DNA of 64,000 bases from Arthrobacter sp. AZCC_0090 (GTDB lineage Bacteria; Actinomycetota; Actinomycetes; Actinomycetales; Micrococcaceae), in the NCBI RefSeq assembly GCF_014207375.1, contig NZ_JACHEE010000017.1, positions 1 through 64,000 on the forward strand, written 5' to 3'. The first letter of the stretch is position 1; each line of letters begins with the position of its first letter. This document shows positions 33,009 to 41,512 of the stretch, piece by piece. The position numbers were made by a program, and so were the translations under genes. Under the pieces are notes generated by a model. That model was not told where the DNA came from. It saw nothing but the letters and a program-made list of their open reading frames with translations, and ran no database searches.

Positions 33009-34460
33009 ATGACGGTTCAGATTGCTCGCAGGACGACCCTGTCGATGGCCGTAGCACTTGGTGGAGCTGCACTGACGGGACTCACTGCGGGCCCGGCACG
33101 GGCTGCCGGCATCGCAGATGTTGACGCGTTCGTCAGCAGGCACAATGGTGCGCTCATCGACTACGACGGCTACCCCACTGATTGGCCCTGGCAGTGCTTT
33201 GACCTGTGGGTCTATTACTGCCGAGAAGTCGTCGGCTTCCAAAATGTCTTGTCAACGCAATACGGCAGCCACCCTGGCTATGCATGTGCCATATGGGATG
33301 GCTTTGACTACAACGGGAGCGGAGGCTACTTCAATAAAATTGATGCCGGGTCCGCGCCACAAAAGGGCGACATCGCGGTGTGGCAATGGGGTGCCTACAA
33401 CCACGCAACGTCACACGTGGCCGTGGTTCTCGAAGATCGAGGCTCCAACGTCCTGGTCTTCGAGCAGAACGGCTGGCCAGACCGCCACTGTGCGGTTCAG
33501 CAGACAACAAAGTCCGGCATCGCCGGATACCTCCGTCCTAAGCAGTTCGTCGGCCCAGTTGCGCCTCCGGGATCGCCCTTGCCCAACAATGACACCGTCG
33601 CATTCCAAGCCAACACGGGAAACATGTTCTCGGTCGGGCCAAACGGCACAAAAGATCACCAGTTGGGAATGCGGGCTGGCACGAGCCCGTCCATCGCAAA
33701 GTTGACATCAGGAATCAACGCCTTCGCTGTTCATGCGAATACCGGCGGACTGTGGACGGTCGACGCCAGTGGCACCTACAACCGACAGATCGGCATGATG
33801 GCCGGGACCAGCCCCGCCCTTACCGCTCTCAACGACGGAACATACAAGGTGGCACTGCAGTCCAACACTGGATCCCTCTGCACCTACGGAAGCGCAGGCG
33901 GATGGGACTATCGCCAGGGCGTGATGGCAGGAACGAGTCCAGCCATCGCCACGCTGGCTAACGGTGACACCATCATCGCCTTCCAGGCAAACACAGGCAG
34001 TCTCTTTACACTTGGACCCGACGGAACCAGGGATTGGCAACAAGGCATGATGGTCGGAACCAGTCCGGCGATCACGGCTATTGGCAACGAATACCAGATC
34101 GCTTTCCAAGCCAACACGGGGAGCCTCATCACATATGGTGCAGCCGGAAATAAGGACTGGCAGTTGGGCATGATGAAAGACACGAGCCCCAGCATCACCA
34201 CCCTCAGTGACGGGTCGTTCATAGCGGCATTCCAGGCCAACACCGGCGATTTGTACACCGCAGGGCCGTCCGGAATCAGGAACTGGGGGCTTGGAATGAT
34301 GAACAAGACCAGCCCAAGCGTCTCCGCGTGGGGCAGCGCCGCTGGATTTGAAGTTGCGTTCCAAGCAAATACAGGAAGTCTCTTCACGGTCGGTTCGCGT
34401 CTGGACAAGGACTGGCAGCAGGGAATGATGGCAGGCACTAGCCCATCCGGTGGTCACTAG
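33009..34460 (+). CDS. Secreted CHAP-domain protein with seven lectin-like propeller repeats
   Basis: A 483-residue exported protein. The signal peptide (about 1-33, ending in PARA-AG) has two arginines before the hydrophobic stretch. A CHAP amidase/peptidase domain (about 38-178) has the likely catalytic C63 (WQCFDLWVYY), H136 (TSHVAVV) and a third polar residue in FEQNG. From about 192 to the end there are seven repeats of about 42 residues (pattern FQANTGxLxTxG...DWxxGMMxGTSPxI), suggesting a seven-bladed propeller of the PLL/tectonin kind that may bind sugars. It probably cleaves or binds cell-wall material. The coding sequence and the AT-rich 130 bases upstream look less GC-rich than the neighbours. 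Confidence 0.88.
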   Translation: MTVQIARRTTLSMAVALGGAALTGLTAGPARAAGIADVDAFVSRHNGALIDYDGYPTDWPWQCFDLWVYYCREVVGFQNVLSTQYGSHPGYACAIWDGFDYNGSGGYFNKIDAGSAPQKGDIAVWQWGAYNHATSHVAVVLEDRGSNVLVFEQNGWPDRHCAVQQTTKSGIAGYLRPKQFVGPVAPPGSPLPNNDTVAFQANTGNMFSVGPNGTKDHQLGMRAGTSPSIAKLTSGINAFAVHANTGGLWTVDASGTYNRQIGMMAGTSPALTALNDGTYKVALQSNTGSLCTYGSAGGWDYRQGVMAGTSPAIATLANGDTIIAFQANTGSLFTLGPDGTRDWQQGMMVGTSPAITAIGNEYQIAFQANTGSLITYGAAGNKDWQLGMMKDTSPSITTLSDGSFIAAFQANTGDLYTAGPSGIRNWGLGMMNKTSPSVSAWGSAAGFEVAFQANTGSLFTVGSRLDKDWQQGMMAGTSPSGGH

Positions 34461-34547
34461 GCGCGTAGCGAAACCCGGAAAGCCACCATCCTGTGCCTGG
34501 CAACGAGCCCGGTAGGGGGTTGGTAGCTCCGTAATAAATTAGTACTT

Positions 34548-34589
34548 AGAGCGGCTCTGAACTACGTTTTCGCAGGTCAGAGCCGCTCT
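34548..34589. terminator. Bidirectional terminator between the CHAP gene and tRNA-Arg
   Basis: Perfect 13-base arms (34548-34560 and 34577-34589) with a 16-base loop are followed by TTTG on the plus strand and TAAG on the minus strand. It can serve the CHAP gene and the opposing tRNA-Arg. Confidence 0.8.
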
Positions 34590-34594
34590 TTGAG

Positions 34595-34667
34595 TGCCCC
34601 GGGAGGGAATCGAACCCCCGACCAAGAGATTAGAAGGCTCCTGCTCTATCCTCTGAGCTACCGAGGC
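34595..34667 (-). tRNA. tRNA-Arg (anticodon TCT)
   Basis: On the minus strand the acceptor GCCTCGG pairs with CCGGGGC with one T-G, the D arm is TAGCTCAGAGGATAGAGC, the anticodon loop is CTTCTAA with anticodon TCT, and the T arm is GGGGGTTCGATTCCCTC. Anticodon TCT reads AGA. CCA is not encoded. Confidence 0.95.
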
Positions 34668-34886
34668 TGGCGGCGCATGAACAGCTCGTGGCTGAGGCGC
34701 CATCAAGAGTTTACATTGTGGCGGCTGCCTGTGTTGTCAGGTCGGCCACGGCGGTGACCCTTCCTCCACAGACGGCTATTTGGTGGGGCTATGCACATAC
34801 GGGAATTGCGTACTGCCGCCGATCTTGGCGGCACGTGAAGCTGAAAGGGCCAGACAGGCACTTTCAACTCAGGTTAGGACAAGACC

Positions 34887-35450
34887 ATGAACGACATCAT
34901 CACCGTCCGGGGATTCGTGGCCTCGGAAATCAGAAGCTCGACGACGCCGGGCGGAACCGGGACTGCATCGTTCCGTCTGGGCTCGACGGAGCGCAGGTTC
35001 GACCGCGCCAACGATGTCTGGATCGATGGCAACACCAACTGGTTTACCGTCCAAGCCTTCAGGCATCTCGCGGGAAATATCGGGTGCAGCGTCAAGAAGG
35101 GTCAGCGGATCATCGTGGTTGGCAAACTCAAGTTGAGGCAATGGGAGCGCGACGGCAAGGTCTACCATGTTGCCGAAATCATTGCCGAGTCAGTAGGGCA
35201 CGACCTCATGTGGGGCTCGGCGAACTTCATTCGGACCACAAGCGGTACGAGTCCACAAAGCACTCCCGCGGCCGCGGACGCGCCGGAGAATCAGTGGCCC
35301 GCGGCGGAAGACGACGGTGACGGCGGCCCGCACGACGACGAGGACGCAAGTGCCGCAGCCGAGCGGGGAGTGATTCTTCCAGCCGGAGAAGGTGACGAGC
35401 CCGTACTTGTTGATGCTGATACAGGAGAGCTTGTGGACGTGGGTGTTTGA
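34887..35450 (+). CDS. ssb: Single-stranded DNA-binding protein
   Basis: A 187-residue OB-fold protein. The OB domain spans about 1-110 (ITVRGFVASEIR; NWFTVQAFRHLAGNI; KKGQRIIVVGKLKLRQWERDGK). An acidic low-complexity tail follows (AAEDDGDGGPHDDEDASAAAE). The extreme C-terminus ELVDVGV lacks the classical DDDIPF-type tip that recruits partner proteins. It is probably an accessory SSB, since the housekeeping copy usually lies with rpsF and rpsR. ATG 34887 follows AGGTTAGGACAAGACC. A small hairpin (34814-34833) lies upstream. Confidence 0.9.
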   Translation: MNDIITVRGFVASEIRSSTTPGGTGTASFRLGSTERRFDRANDVWIDGNTNWFTVQAFRHLAGNIGCSVKKGQRIIVVGKLKLRQWERDGKVYHVAEIIAESVGHDLMWGSANFIRTTSGTSPQSTPAAADAPENQWPAAEDDGDGGPHDDEDASAAAERGVILPAGEGDEPVLVDADTGELVDVGV

Positions 35451-35478
35451 ATCAGGTCGCCGTGGGCATCCGCGGATT

Positions 35479-35512
35479 GCCATGCGGCGCAGCATGCAGT
35501 GCGCCGCATGGC
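35479..35512 (+). terminator. Hairpin after ssb
   Basis: Perfect 12-base arms (GCCATGCGGCGC at 35479-35490 and its complement at 35501-35512) with a 10-base loop, 28 bases after the ssb stop. No T-run. It lies just before the lipoprotein start. Confidence 0.6.
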
Positions 35513-35526
35513 AGAATGGCCGGGTG

Positions 35527-36075
35527 ATGAGCAGGGGAACACGGGGACAACCATCAGGACACCGCCACGTAGCGGGAAGTCGACGTTTGCTGCTTGCGGT
35601 GCCGCTGCTTGTGGTCGGACTGGCGACCGGCTGTTCCGCGCCGACTCCTGTCGTGTCGGGAAACGGTCCGGTTTCTTCGCCTTCCCCGTCGAGTCCAGCC
35701 ACCCTGAGTCCAGCCACCCCCGATCCGGCCACCGCCAGTGCCGGCGCTGGAAGCTCATCGGCGTCGGCCTCGCTGAGCCCGAACACGGTGATCCTGAAAC
35801 AGACCATGGAGTCCGCGCTCAAGACCCTGGCCGCGGCGTCCCCCAAGCCGACACAAGAAGCACTGCGATCGCAACTCGTTTCAGCGGGCATTCCGGCCTC
35901 GACCTTGGAGGTGTCCGCGAGCAAGACGCCCACAGGACTGGACGCCGATGCCATCGAGGCGGCGGCCAAACTGGACAAGGACTGCGTCATGGGCGAAATC
36001 AGGGACGGCCAGGTTTCAGTCTCCGTGCTGCCCGTGCTGGCCAGCGGCAAATGCTTCGTCGGAGATTCCCGCTAG
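35527..36075 (+). CDS. Lipoprotein, DUF6993-like
   Basis: A 182-residue secreted lipoprotein. The signal peptide ends in the lipobox LATGC with lipidated C36. A Ser/Pro/Thr/Ala-rich linker (about 40-80) is followed by a small C-terminal domain (TMESALKTLAAASPKPTQEALRSQL; LDKDCVMGEIRDGQVSVSVLP) containing two cysteines that may form a disulfide. This domain resembles the actinobacterial DUF6993 family of unknown function. ATG 35527 was chosen; GTG 35524 is adjacent. The ettA gene follows after 47 bases. Confidence 0.8.
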   Translation: MSRGTRGQPSGHRHVAGSRRLLLAVPLLVVGLATGCSAPTPVVSGNGPVSSPSPSSPATLSPATPDPATASAGAGSSSASASLSPNTVILKQTMESALKTLAAASPKPTQEALRSQLVSAGIPASTLEVSASKTPTGLDADAIEAAAKLDKDCVMGEIRDGQVSVSVLPVLASGKCFVGDSR

Positions 36076-36122
36076 TAGCGCCGAATGTGAGTTATGCCTT
36101 GCCACCCATTAGATTTAACGGC

Positions 36123-37805
36123 ATGGCGGAATTCATTTACACGATGACCAAGGCTCGCAAGGCTGTTGGCGAAAAACTTATCCTGGACGATGTCAGCATG
36201 TCGTTCTTCCCTGGCGCGAAGATCGGCGTTGTTGGCCCCAACGGGGCCGGTAAATCCACGATCCTTAAGATCATGGCTGGCCTTGACACACCGTCGAACG
36301 GCGAAGCCCGCCTCAGCCCCGGCTACTCCGTGGGCATCCTCCTGCAGGAGCCGCCCCTGAACGAGGAAAAGACCGTCCTGGGCAATGTCCAGGAAGGTGT
36401 GGGCGAGATTTACTCGAAGATCCAGCGCTTCAACGAGATCTCCGAGGAAATGGCCAACCCGGATGCCGACTACGACACCCTGCTGGAGGAAATGGGCCAC
36501 CTCCAGGAAGCGATCGACGCCGCAGATGCCTGGGACATCGATTCCCAACTCGAACAGGCCATGGACGCACTCCGCTGCCCGCCGGGCGACTCCGATGTGA
36601 CTGTCCTGTCCGGTGGTGAGCGCCGCCGCGTAGCCCTCTGCAAGCTCCTGCTCCAGAAACCCGACCTCTTGCTCCTTGACGAGCCCACCAACCACTTGGA
36701 TGCCGAAAGCGTCTTGTGGCTGGAGCAGCACCTGTCTTCCTACCCGGGCGCGGTCCTCGCGATCACTCACGACCGCTACTTCCTGGACCACGTCGCCGAG
36801 TGGATCTGTGAAGTCGACCGCGGCCGCCTGTACCCCTATGAAGGCAACTACTCCACGTACTTGGAGAAGAAGCGCGCCCGCCTGGAAATCCAGGGCAAGA
36901 AGGACGCCAAGCAGGCCAAGCGCCTTAGCGAAGAACTTGAATGGGTGCGTTCCAACGCCAAGGGCCGCCAGACCAAGTCGAAGGCCCGTCTGGCCAGGTA
37001 CGAGGAAATGGCAGCCGAGGCTGACCGCACCAGGAAGCTCGACTTCGAGGAAATCCAGATTCCGCCGGGACCCCGTCTAGGTGGCCTGGTCCTGGAAGCG
37101 AAGAACCTGCAGAAGGGTTTCGAAGACCGGACCCTGATCGACGGGCTTTCGTTCTCCCTTCCTCGCAACGGCATTGTTGGCGTCATCGGCCCCAATGGCG
37201 TCGGCAAGACCACCTTGTTCAAGACCATCGTCGGGCTGGAACCGCTCGACGGCGGCGACCTCAAGGTCGGCGACTCCGTGAAGATCTCTTACGCCGACCA
37301 GAGTCGCGGCGGCATCGACCCCAACAAGACGCTCTGGGAGGTCGTCTCCGACGGTCTCGACTTCATCCAGGTCGGCCACGTTGAAATGCCGTCCCGCGCC
37401 TACGTCGCGGCCTTCGGCTTCAAGGGGCCAGACCAGCAGAAGAAAGCCGGGGTACTCTCCGGTGGTGAGCGCAACCGTCTGAACCTGGCGCTGACCCTCA
37501 AGCAGGGCGGAAACCTGCTGTTGCTTGACGAGCCCACCAACGACCTCGACGTCGAAACACTCAGCAGCCTTGAGAACGCCCTGCTCGAGTTCCCCGGCTG
37601 TGCTGTATTGGTCTCCCACGACCGGTGGTTCCTCGACCGTGTCGCCACCCATATCCTGGCCTATGAAGGCGACGAGGAAAACCCCTCAAAGTGGTACTGG
37701 TTCGAGGGTAACTTCGAGTCCTACGAGGAAAACAAGGTGGAGCGCCTCGGCCCGGACGCTGCCAAGCCGCACCGTGTGACACACCGCAAGTTGACCCGCG
37801 ACTAA
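36123..37805 (+). CDS. ettA: ABC-F protein, energy-dependent translational throttle EttA
   Basis: A 560-residue cytoplasmic ATPase with two ABC domains and no membrane part. Domain 1 has GPNGAGKST, LSGGERRRVALC and LLLLDEPTNHLD; domain 2 has GPNGVGKTT, LSGGERNRLNLAL and LLLLDEPTNDLD. The linker between them is basic and helical (SNAKGRQTKSKARLARYEEM), and the acidic arm insertion of EttA is present in domain 1 (EMANPDADYDTLLEEMGHLQEAIDA). EttA binds the ribosomal E site and senses ATP/ADP. ATG 36123 begins MAEFIYTM. A strong terminator follows. Confidence 0.96.
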   Translation: MAEFIYTMTKARKAVGEKLILDDVSMSFFPGAKIGVVGPNGAGKSTILKIMAGLDTPSNGEARLSPGYSVGILLQEPPLNEEKTVLGNVQEGVGEIYSKIQRFNEISEEMANPDADYDTLLEEMGHLQEAIDAADAWDIDSQLEQAMDALRCPPGDSDVTVLSGGERRRVALCKLLLQKPDLLLLDEPTNHLDAESVLWLEQHLSSYPGAVLAITHDRYFLDHVAEWICEVDRGRLYPYEGNYSTYLEKKRARLEIQGKKDAKQAKRLSEELEWVRSNAKGRQTKSKARLARYEEMAAEADRTRKLDFEEIQIPPGPRLGGLVLEAKNLQKGFEDRTLIDGLSFSLPRNGIVGVIGPNGVGKTTLFKTIVGLEPLDGGDLKVGDSVKISYADQSRGGIDPNKTLWEVVSDGLDFIQVGHVEMPSRAYVAAFGFKGPDQQKKAGVLSGGERNRLNLALTLKQGGNLLLLDEPTNDLDVETLSSLENALLEFPGCAVLVSHDRWFLDRVATHILAYEGDEENPSKWYWFEGNFESYEENKVERLGPDAAKPHRVTHRKLTRD

Positions 37806-37821
37806 GCGTAAGCAACCATAG

Positions 37822-37866
37822 AAGGCCGGCGCCCTTGGATATCTTTCCGGGGCGCCGGCCTTTTTT
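37822..37866 (+). terminator. Rho-independent terminator after ettA
   Basis: A 13-base-pair GC-rich stem (arms 37822-37834 and 37850-37862) with a 15-base loop runs into a T-tract (TTTTTTTT). Confidence 0.93.
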
Positions 37867-37908
37867 GTTGGGATGATCTCGGCTGCCTTGTGGCGGCGAG
37901 GCAAGCAA

Positions 37909-38817
37909 CTACGACGGAATCCGGAGCATGCCTTCCTGCGCCACCGTGGCGACGTGCTGGCCATCACGGCTGAAGATCTTGCCGGTGGCCAGTCCACGGG
38001 CGCCTTGGGCGCTGGGGGACTCCTGGACGTAGAGCAGCCATTCATCCACGCGGACGGGACGATGCCACCACATGGCGTGGTCAAGGCTGGCTACGCTCAT
38101 GCCCGGCGACATCCAGCTCAACCCGTTCTTGCGCAGCACAGATTCGAGGATCGTGTAGTCGCTCGCGTAGGCCAGGGCTGCCAGGTGAAGGTTGGGGTCG
38201 TCCGGCATCGGGCCGAAGGTCTTCATCCAGACAGCGTTGCTGGCTATCCGGTCCTTGGGTGCTTCCACATACAGTGCCGGATTGACGTGGCGGACATCGA
38301 AGGGTCGCTCGAAGGACATGTGGCGGGCCAGCGGATGGTCGTACTTCTGCAGGAGTTCGGCCGTACTCGGCAGGGATTCGGGGTCCGGGATCCCCACTGG
38401 CATGGCGGTCTGGTGCTCCACGCCCTCTGCCTCGGTCTGGAAGGAAGCGATCATCGACAGGATCGGTTTTCCTTCTTGATACGCGTGTACCCGGCGCGCC
38501 GAGAACGAGCGTCCGTCACGCAGGCGTTCCACGCTGAAAGTGATCGGTTGGTTGGCGTCCCCGGGACGAAGGAAATAGCCGTGCATCGAATGGACGGTTC
38601 GGTCCTTCTCCACGGTGTGCATACCGGCCACAAGTGATTGCGCCAGCACTTGCCCGCCGAAGACGCGATGTCGCGGCTGTTTCTGGGACGGCCCAAGGAA
38701 GATGTCCTCGGCTGTCCTCGCGCCGTCGAAATCGGCCAGGGACAACAGCTCGATGAGGGTGGATGTCGGGTCCTCGATGGCAACCTGATGTTCCAGGCCG
38801 GCGTGCGCGTCAGTCAT
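37909..38817 (-). CDS. tesB: Acyl-CoA thioesterase II
   Basis: A 302-residue double-hotdog thioesterase that hydrolyses medium and long acyl-CoAs. Family blocks: RVFGGQVLAQSLVAG, SMHGYFLRPGD, ISFSV-type strand ITFSVERLRDGRSF, LAALAYASDYTI (catalytic Asp), SLDHAMWWHRP and LLYVQESPSAQGARGLATG (catalytic Gln). The length equals that of E. coli TesB. It is divergent from the conserved unknown gene at 38881, with 63 bases between them. Confidence 0.96.
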   Translation of the reverse strand: MTDAHAGLEHQVAIEDPTSTLIELLSLADFDGARTAEDIFLGPSQKQPRHRVFGGQVLAQSLVAGMHTVEKDRTVHSMHGYFLRPGDANQPITFSVERLRDGRSFSARRVHAYQEGKPILSMIASFQTEAEGVEHQTAMPVGIPDPESLPSTAELLQKYDHPLARHMSFERPFDVRHVNPALYVEAPKDRIASNAVWMKTFGPMPDDPNLHLAALAYASDYTILESVLRKNGLSWMSPGMSVASLDHAMWWHRPVRVDEWLLYVQESPSAQGARGLATGKIFSRDGQHVATVAQEGMLRIPS

Positions 38818-38880
38818 GGTTCGACTCTAGACGCCGCCCCGACCCCTCTCAACCGCGGACATGCCGGTAGAGTCGATGAT

Positions 38881-39555
38881 GTGTCCGATGTACTGACCCA
38901 GTCTTTCCATTTCGTCGATCCCCGTGATCTGGCCGATCTCCGCACCTATGTCACGCGTGCCAAGAGCATCGACGACGGCGCGATTCGGCTCCAGGCATCC
39001 GGCCGCGTCCTGGCTGCATATGTGTGTGTCCTGAGGCCGCGCCTCCTGGGCGAATCGACCCCCACTATCCTCGGGCTGCGCACCATCGCCCTGGCCGATG
39101 AGGCCCACGCGGACGTCACCGTGACCCTGTCGTCGGTCTTGGACCGCCTAGCGCGCTCCGGTGCCGACGACGTCGAGTTGCCGATCCCGCCGTCGACCGT
39201 TTCCGAATCGTGGGCGGGAGTTGGGGCGCCGCGCAGCGGCTGGGAGCCGCTGGGTTCAGTTCCCGACGTCGAGCTCAAGTCCGTTGCGAATGCCGGCATC
39301 GCCGAGGTTGCCGGGATTGTTCCGGATCAGCCGGGCGCTTTGATTGTCAACAATGCCAGGGCAACAGTGTGGGGACGGGAGATTCCGGGACTCGACGGCG
39401 TGCCCGCAGGTGCAGCGTTCGCGGCCATGGCGCTCGGTTTCCTTGGCGATGGGGAACACCGCCTCTTCCGCAACGGCCGTTGGTTCCGGCTCAGCGGAAG
39501 CCGGGGCCACATCCTGGCACGATCGGGATCAGGCCTGGCCTTCCAGGCTCACTGA
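38881..39555 (+). CDS. Conserved hypothetical protein
   Basis: A 224-residue soluble protein of unknown function. It begins MSDVLTQSFHFVDPRDLADLRTYV from GTG 38881, contains mostly beta-rich sequence and ends RWFRLSGSRGHILARSGSGLAFQAH. No catalytic motif, membrane segment or cysteine cluster is visible beyond a single Cys. Codon use is typical of the region. The in-frame extension to 38638 is antisense to tesB and is rejected. Nothing around it suggests a role. Confidence 0.75.
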   Translation: MSDVLTQSFHFVDPRDLADLRTYVTRAKSIDDGAIRLQASGRVLAAYVCVLRPRLLGESTPTILGLRTIALADEAHADVTVTLSSVLDRLARSGADDVELPIPPSTVSESWAGVGAPRSGWEPLGSVPDVELKSVANAGIAEVAGIVPDQPGALIVNNARATVWGREIPGLDGVPAGAAFAAMALGFLGDGEHRLFRNGRWFRLSGSRGHILARSGSGLAFQAH

Positions 39556-39599
39556 GCCCGAGCCAACCCCGAGCCAACACAGCCCAGCCGCCTACAAGC

Positions 39600-40073
39600 T
39601 CAGGGCTGCTGGATCGACGGGCTGTTCACCATGGTGAGTGCAGCCCGCTCCATGTAGTCCCACAGTGTGCCTTCGTGGAGCGGCGACAACCCGAGCGAAT
39701 CCACTGCCGAGCGCATGTGGAAGAGCCAGCGGTCCTTGGCTTCTGGTGTCACCTGGAACGGCATATGCCGCATCCTCAATCGGGGGTGCCCACGTTCCTC
39801 GCTGTAGGTGACTGGACCGCCCCAATACTGCTCAAGAAACATGAGGAACCGTCGCTTTGCCGGAGCGAGGTCTTCTTCCGGGTACATGGGCCGGAGCAAA
39901 GGATCTCCGGCGACGCCGTCGTAGAACACATCGATGAGTTTCACGAAAGTCTCGTGGCCACCGATGGCCTCATAGAAGCTGTCGGTGTAGGCAGGCTGGC
40001 TGAACGGATCATTTTGCATCAACTGCCGCCGTTCGGCCGGATGCGGTGGTGCGGATTCCGGCTGGCTGCTCAT
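39600..40073 (-). CDS. glbO: Group II truncated haemoglobin
   Basis: A 157-residue trHbO. The globin core matches mycobacterial GlbO: proximal His H103 in RLRMRHMPF, distal residues Y51 and Y64 (MYPEED), and W116 (KDRWLFHM); FLEQYWGGPVTYSEERGHPRLRMRH is nearly invariant in the family. These proteins bind oxygen and react with NO or peroxide. An N-terminal extension of about 28 residues precedes the globin fold. ATG 40073 sits just past the mscS-like gene stop, so the two are probably co-transcribed. Confidence 0.95.
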   Translation of the reverse strand: MSSQPESAPPHPAERRQLMQNDPFSQPAYTDSFYEAIGGHETFVKLIDVFYDGVAGDPLLRPMYPEEDLAPAKRRFLMFLEQYWGGPVTYSEERGHPRLRMRHMPFQVTPEAKDRWLFHMRSAVDSLGLSPLHEGTLWDYMERAALTMVNSPSIQQP

Positions 40074-40074
40074 G

Positions 40075-40803
40075 TCACTCACTGGCTTTCTGCTCTTGAA
40101 TCTTGAGGGATTCCTTTGAAGATCGAGGCGCACCAGATGCCGCGGCTTCGGCAGGCGCAGTACCGGGAGGTGCAGGCGGAACGTCGTCCGGTGAAGCAGG
40201 TTCCTCCGGAACGTAGTCGCCTTGCGAACGGTTGCCCACCCTTAGGATCTCTCCGTTGCGCAGGTACCAGATGGCGCCGTCTTCGGCCTTGAGCCGGGTG
40301 ATCCGGAGACCTACCGATTCAACGGTACCAATCACTTCGGTGGTGACGATCACGTCGCCGATTCCAAATTGATCCTCGATGGTGATGAAGATCCCGGACA
40401 GGAAATCGCGGATGAGTTGTTGGGCGCCAAAGCCAATGGCCACACCCAAAATGCCGACGCTCGTGAGTAGCGGCGCAATGTCCACGTTGAGGAATTTGAG
40501 CACGTAGATGATGACGATGACCACCACCACGACGCTGAGAATACTCGTCAGCAGTGAACCAATGGTGTGCGCACGCTGGGATCGCCGTTCGTGGTCCAGC
40601 GCCCGGAAGGCCGGCTGGGCCCACTTGAAATGCGGTTTCTTGAAGAAACTGGTGCCCTCGGCCACGCGGCGGGTGATACGCAGAATGACGAACCGGGCCA
40701 CAACCCAGACAACCAATCCAATGCCAAGCGTCACGAAGATTGACGCGAAATCGATCTTGGCGGCATCAGCCACGATGTTATCGGTCGACGAGGCGACGTT
40801 CAT
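40075..40803 (-). CDS. MscS family mechanosensitive ion channel
   Basis: A 242-residue small MscS channel that releases solutes on hypo-osmotic shock. One N-terminal helix (about 19-40), a second at about 85-105, and the pore helix TM3 (LLTSVGILGVAIGFGAQQLIRDFLSGIFI) are followed by the beta domain (EDQFGIGDVIVTTEVIGTVESVGLRITRLK). The C-terminal tail after about 205 is Pro/Ala-rich and charged, and the usual large cytoplasmic cage is shortened. It is first in a unit with glbO. Confidence 0.93.
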   Translation of the reverse strand: MNVASSTDNIVADAAKIDFASIFVTLGIGLVVWVVARFVILRITRRVAEGTSFFKKPHFKWAQPAFRALDHERRSQRAHTIGSLLTSILSVVVVVIVIIYVLKFLNVDIAPLLTSVGILGVAIGFGAQQLIRDFLSGIFITIEDQFGIGDVIVTTEVIGTVESVGLRITRLKAEDGAIWYLRNGEILRVGNRSQGDYVPEEPASPDDVPPAPPGTAPAEAAASGAPRSSKESLKIQEQKASE

Positions 40804-40950
40804 TTGGGGAAATGCTCCTCACTGGATCCAATTGTTCGCCGGGCCCTTTTTCGCCGGGCGCTGAACACTCTGTCCACAGCCAACCCTATCGCCGTAGCGT
40901 GGCGGCATACGCATACTGATTCCGGGGCGCAGAGCCTTCTTGCCATCCGG

Positions 40951-41430
40951 CTAGCTGACCGCCGCCGTCGTGCTCGGCTCATGCAGAACCGGAAAGTTGA
41001 CGCTCCGGGCGATGAAGCACACTTGGTTGGCCTCATGGTGCAATTCGTCCATCAGGGAGAGATGCGCGGGGTCGGCAACCGTGACCTGCGGCTTCAAAAT
41101 GACGTTCTCGAACTGGCCGCTGCCATCGCGGTTGAGGCGCATCATCCCCTCGGCGTGGTCAACATAGTCCGTGACCACAACGCCGTGCTTGACCGCGACA
41201 TGCAGGAAGGACAGCATGTGGCACTGGGACAGGGCGGCGAGCAGCAACTGTTCGGGGTTGTACCGGCTACGGTCGCCATGGAATGTCGGGTCCGAGGATC
41301 CCTTCAGGACGGGCAGCCCGGGGATCTCGACGTCGTGGTCCCGGGCATAGCCGCGGTAGGTGGAGGTCCCACTGCCCAGATTTCCGGTCCAGCGCACTGT
41401 CAGGGAGTAGTGGTGTTCGTCCAGGCTCAT
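40951..41430 (-). CDS. OsmC family peroxiredoxin-like protein
   Basis: A 159-residue OsmC/Ohr fold protein that reduces organic hydroperoxides. The two redox cysteines are C70 (LLAALSQCHMLSFL) and C138 (EANQVCFIARSVNFPV). NPEQLLLAALSQCHMLSF is the family signature, and the sequence resembles the OsmC-like rather than the Ohr branch. It is convergent with nothing; the 147 bases to the left hold no gene. Confidence 0.93.
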   Translation of the reverse strand: MSLDEHHYSLTVRWTGNLGSGTSTYRGYARDHDVEIPGLPVLKGSSDPTFHGDRSRYNPEQLLLAALSQCHMLSFLHVAVKHGVVVTDYVDHAEGMMRLNRDGSGQFENVILKPQVTVADPAHLSLMDELHHEANQVCFIARSVNFPVLHEPSTTAAVS

Positions 41431-41473
41431 GCGGAAAGTCTAACGGCGGCACTCGGGGTCAGGCGTGCCATGC

Positions 41474-41505
41474 GGCCCCGGCTCCAGGAATACGGAACCG
41501 GGGCC
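41474..41505 (-). terminator. Terminator after pepN
   Basis: GGCCCCGG (41474-41481) pairs with CCGGGGCC (41498-41505), with additional loop pairing, 8 bases past the pepN stop on the minus strand. No long T-run. Confidence 0.65.
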
Positions 41506-41512
41506 TCGCGGT

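Noticed and set aside
32880..34667. Genomic island inserted at tRNA-Arg
   Set aside because: There is no integrase, no duplicated tRNA end and only one gene of unusual composition, so an island cannot be claimed.
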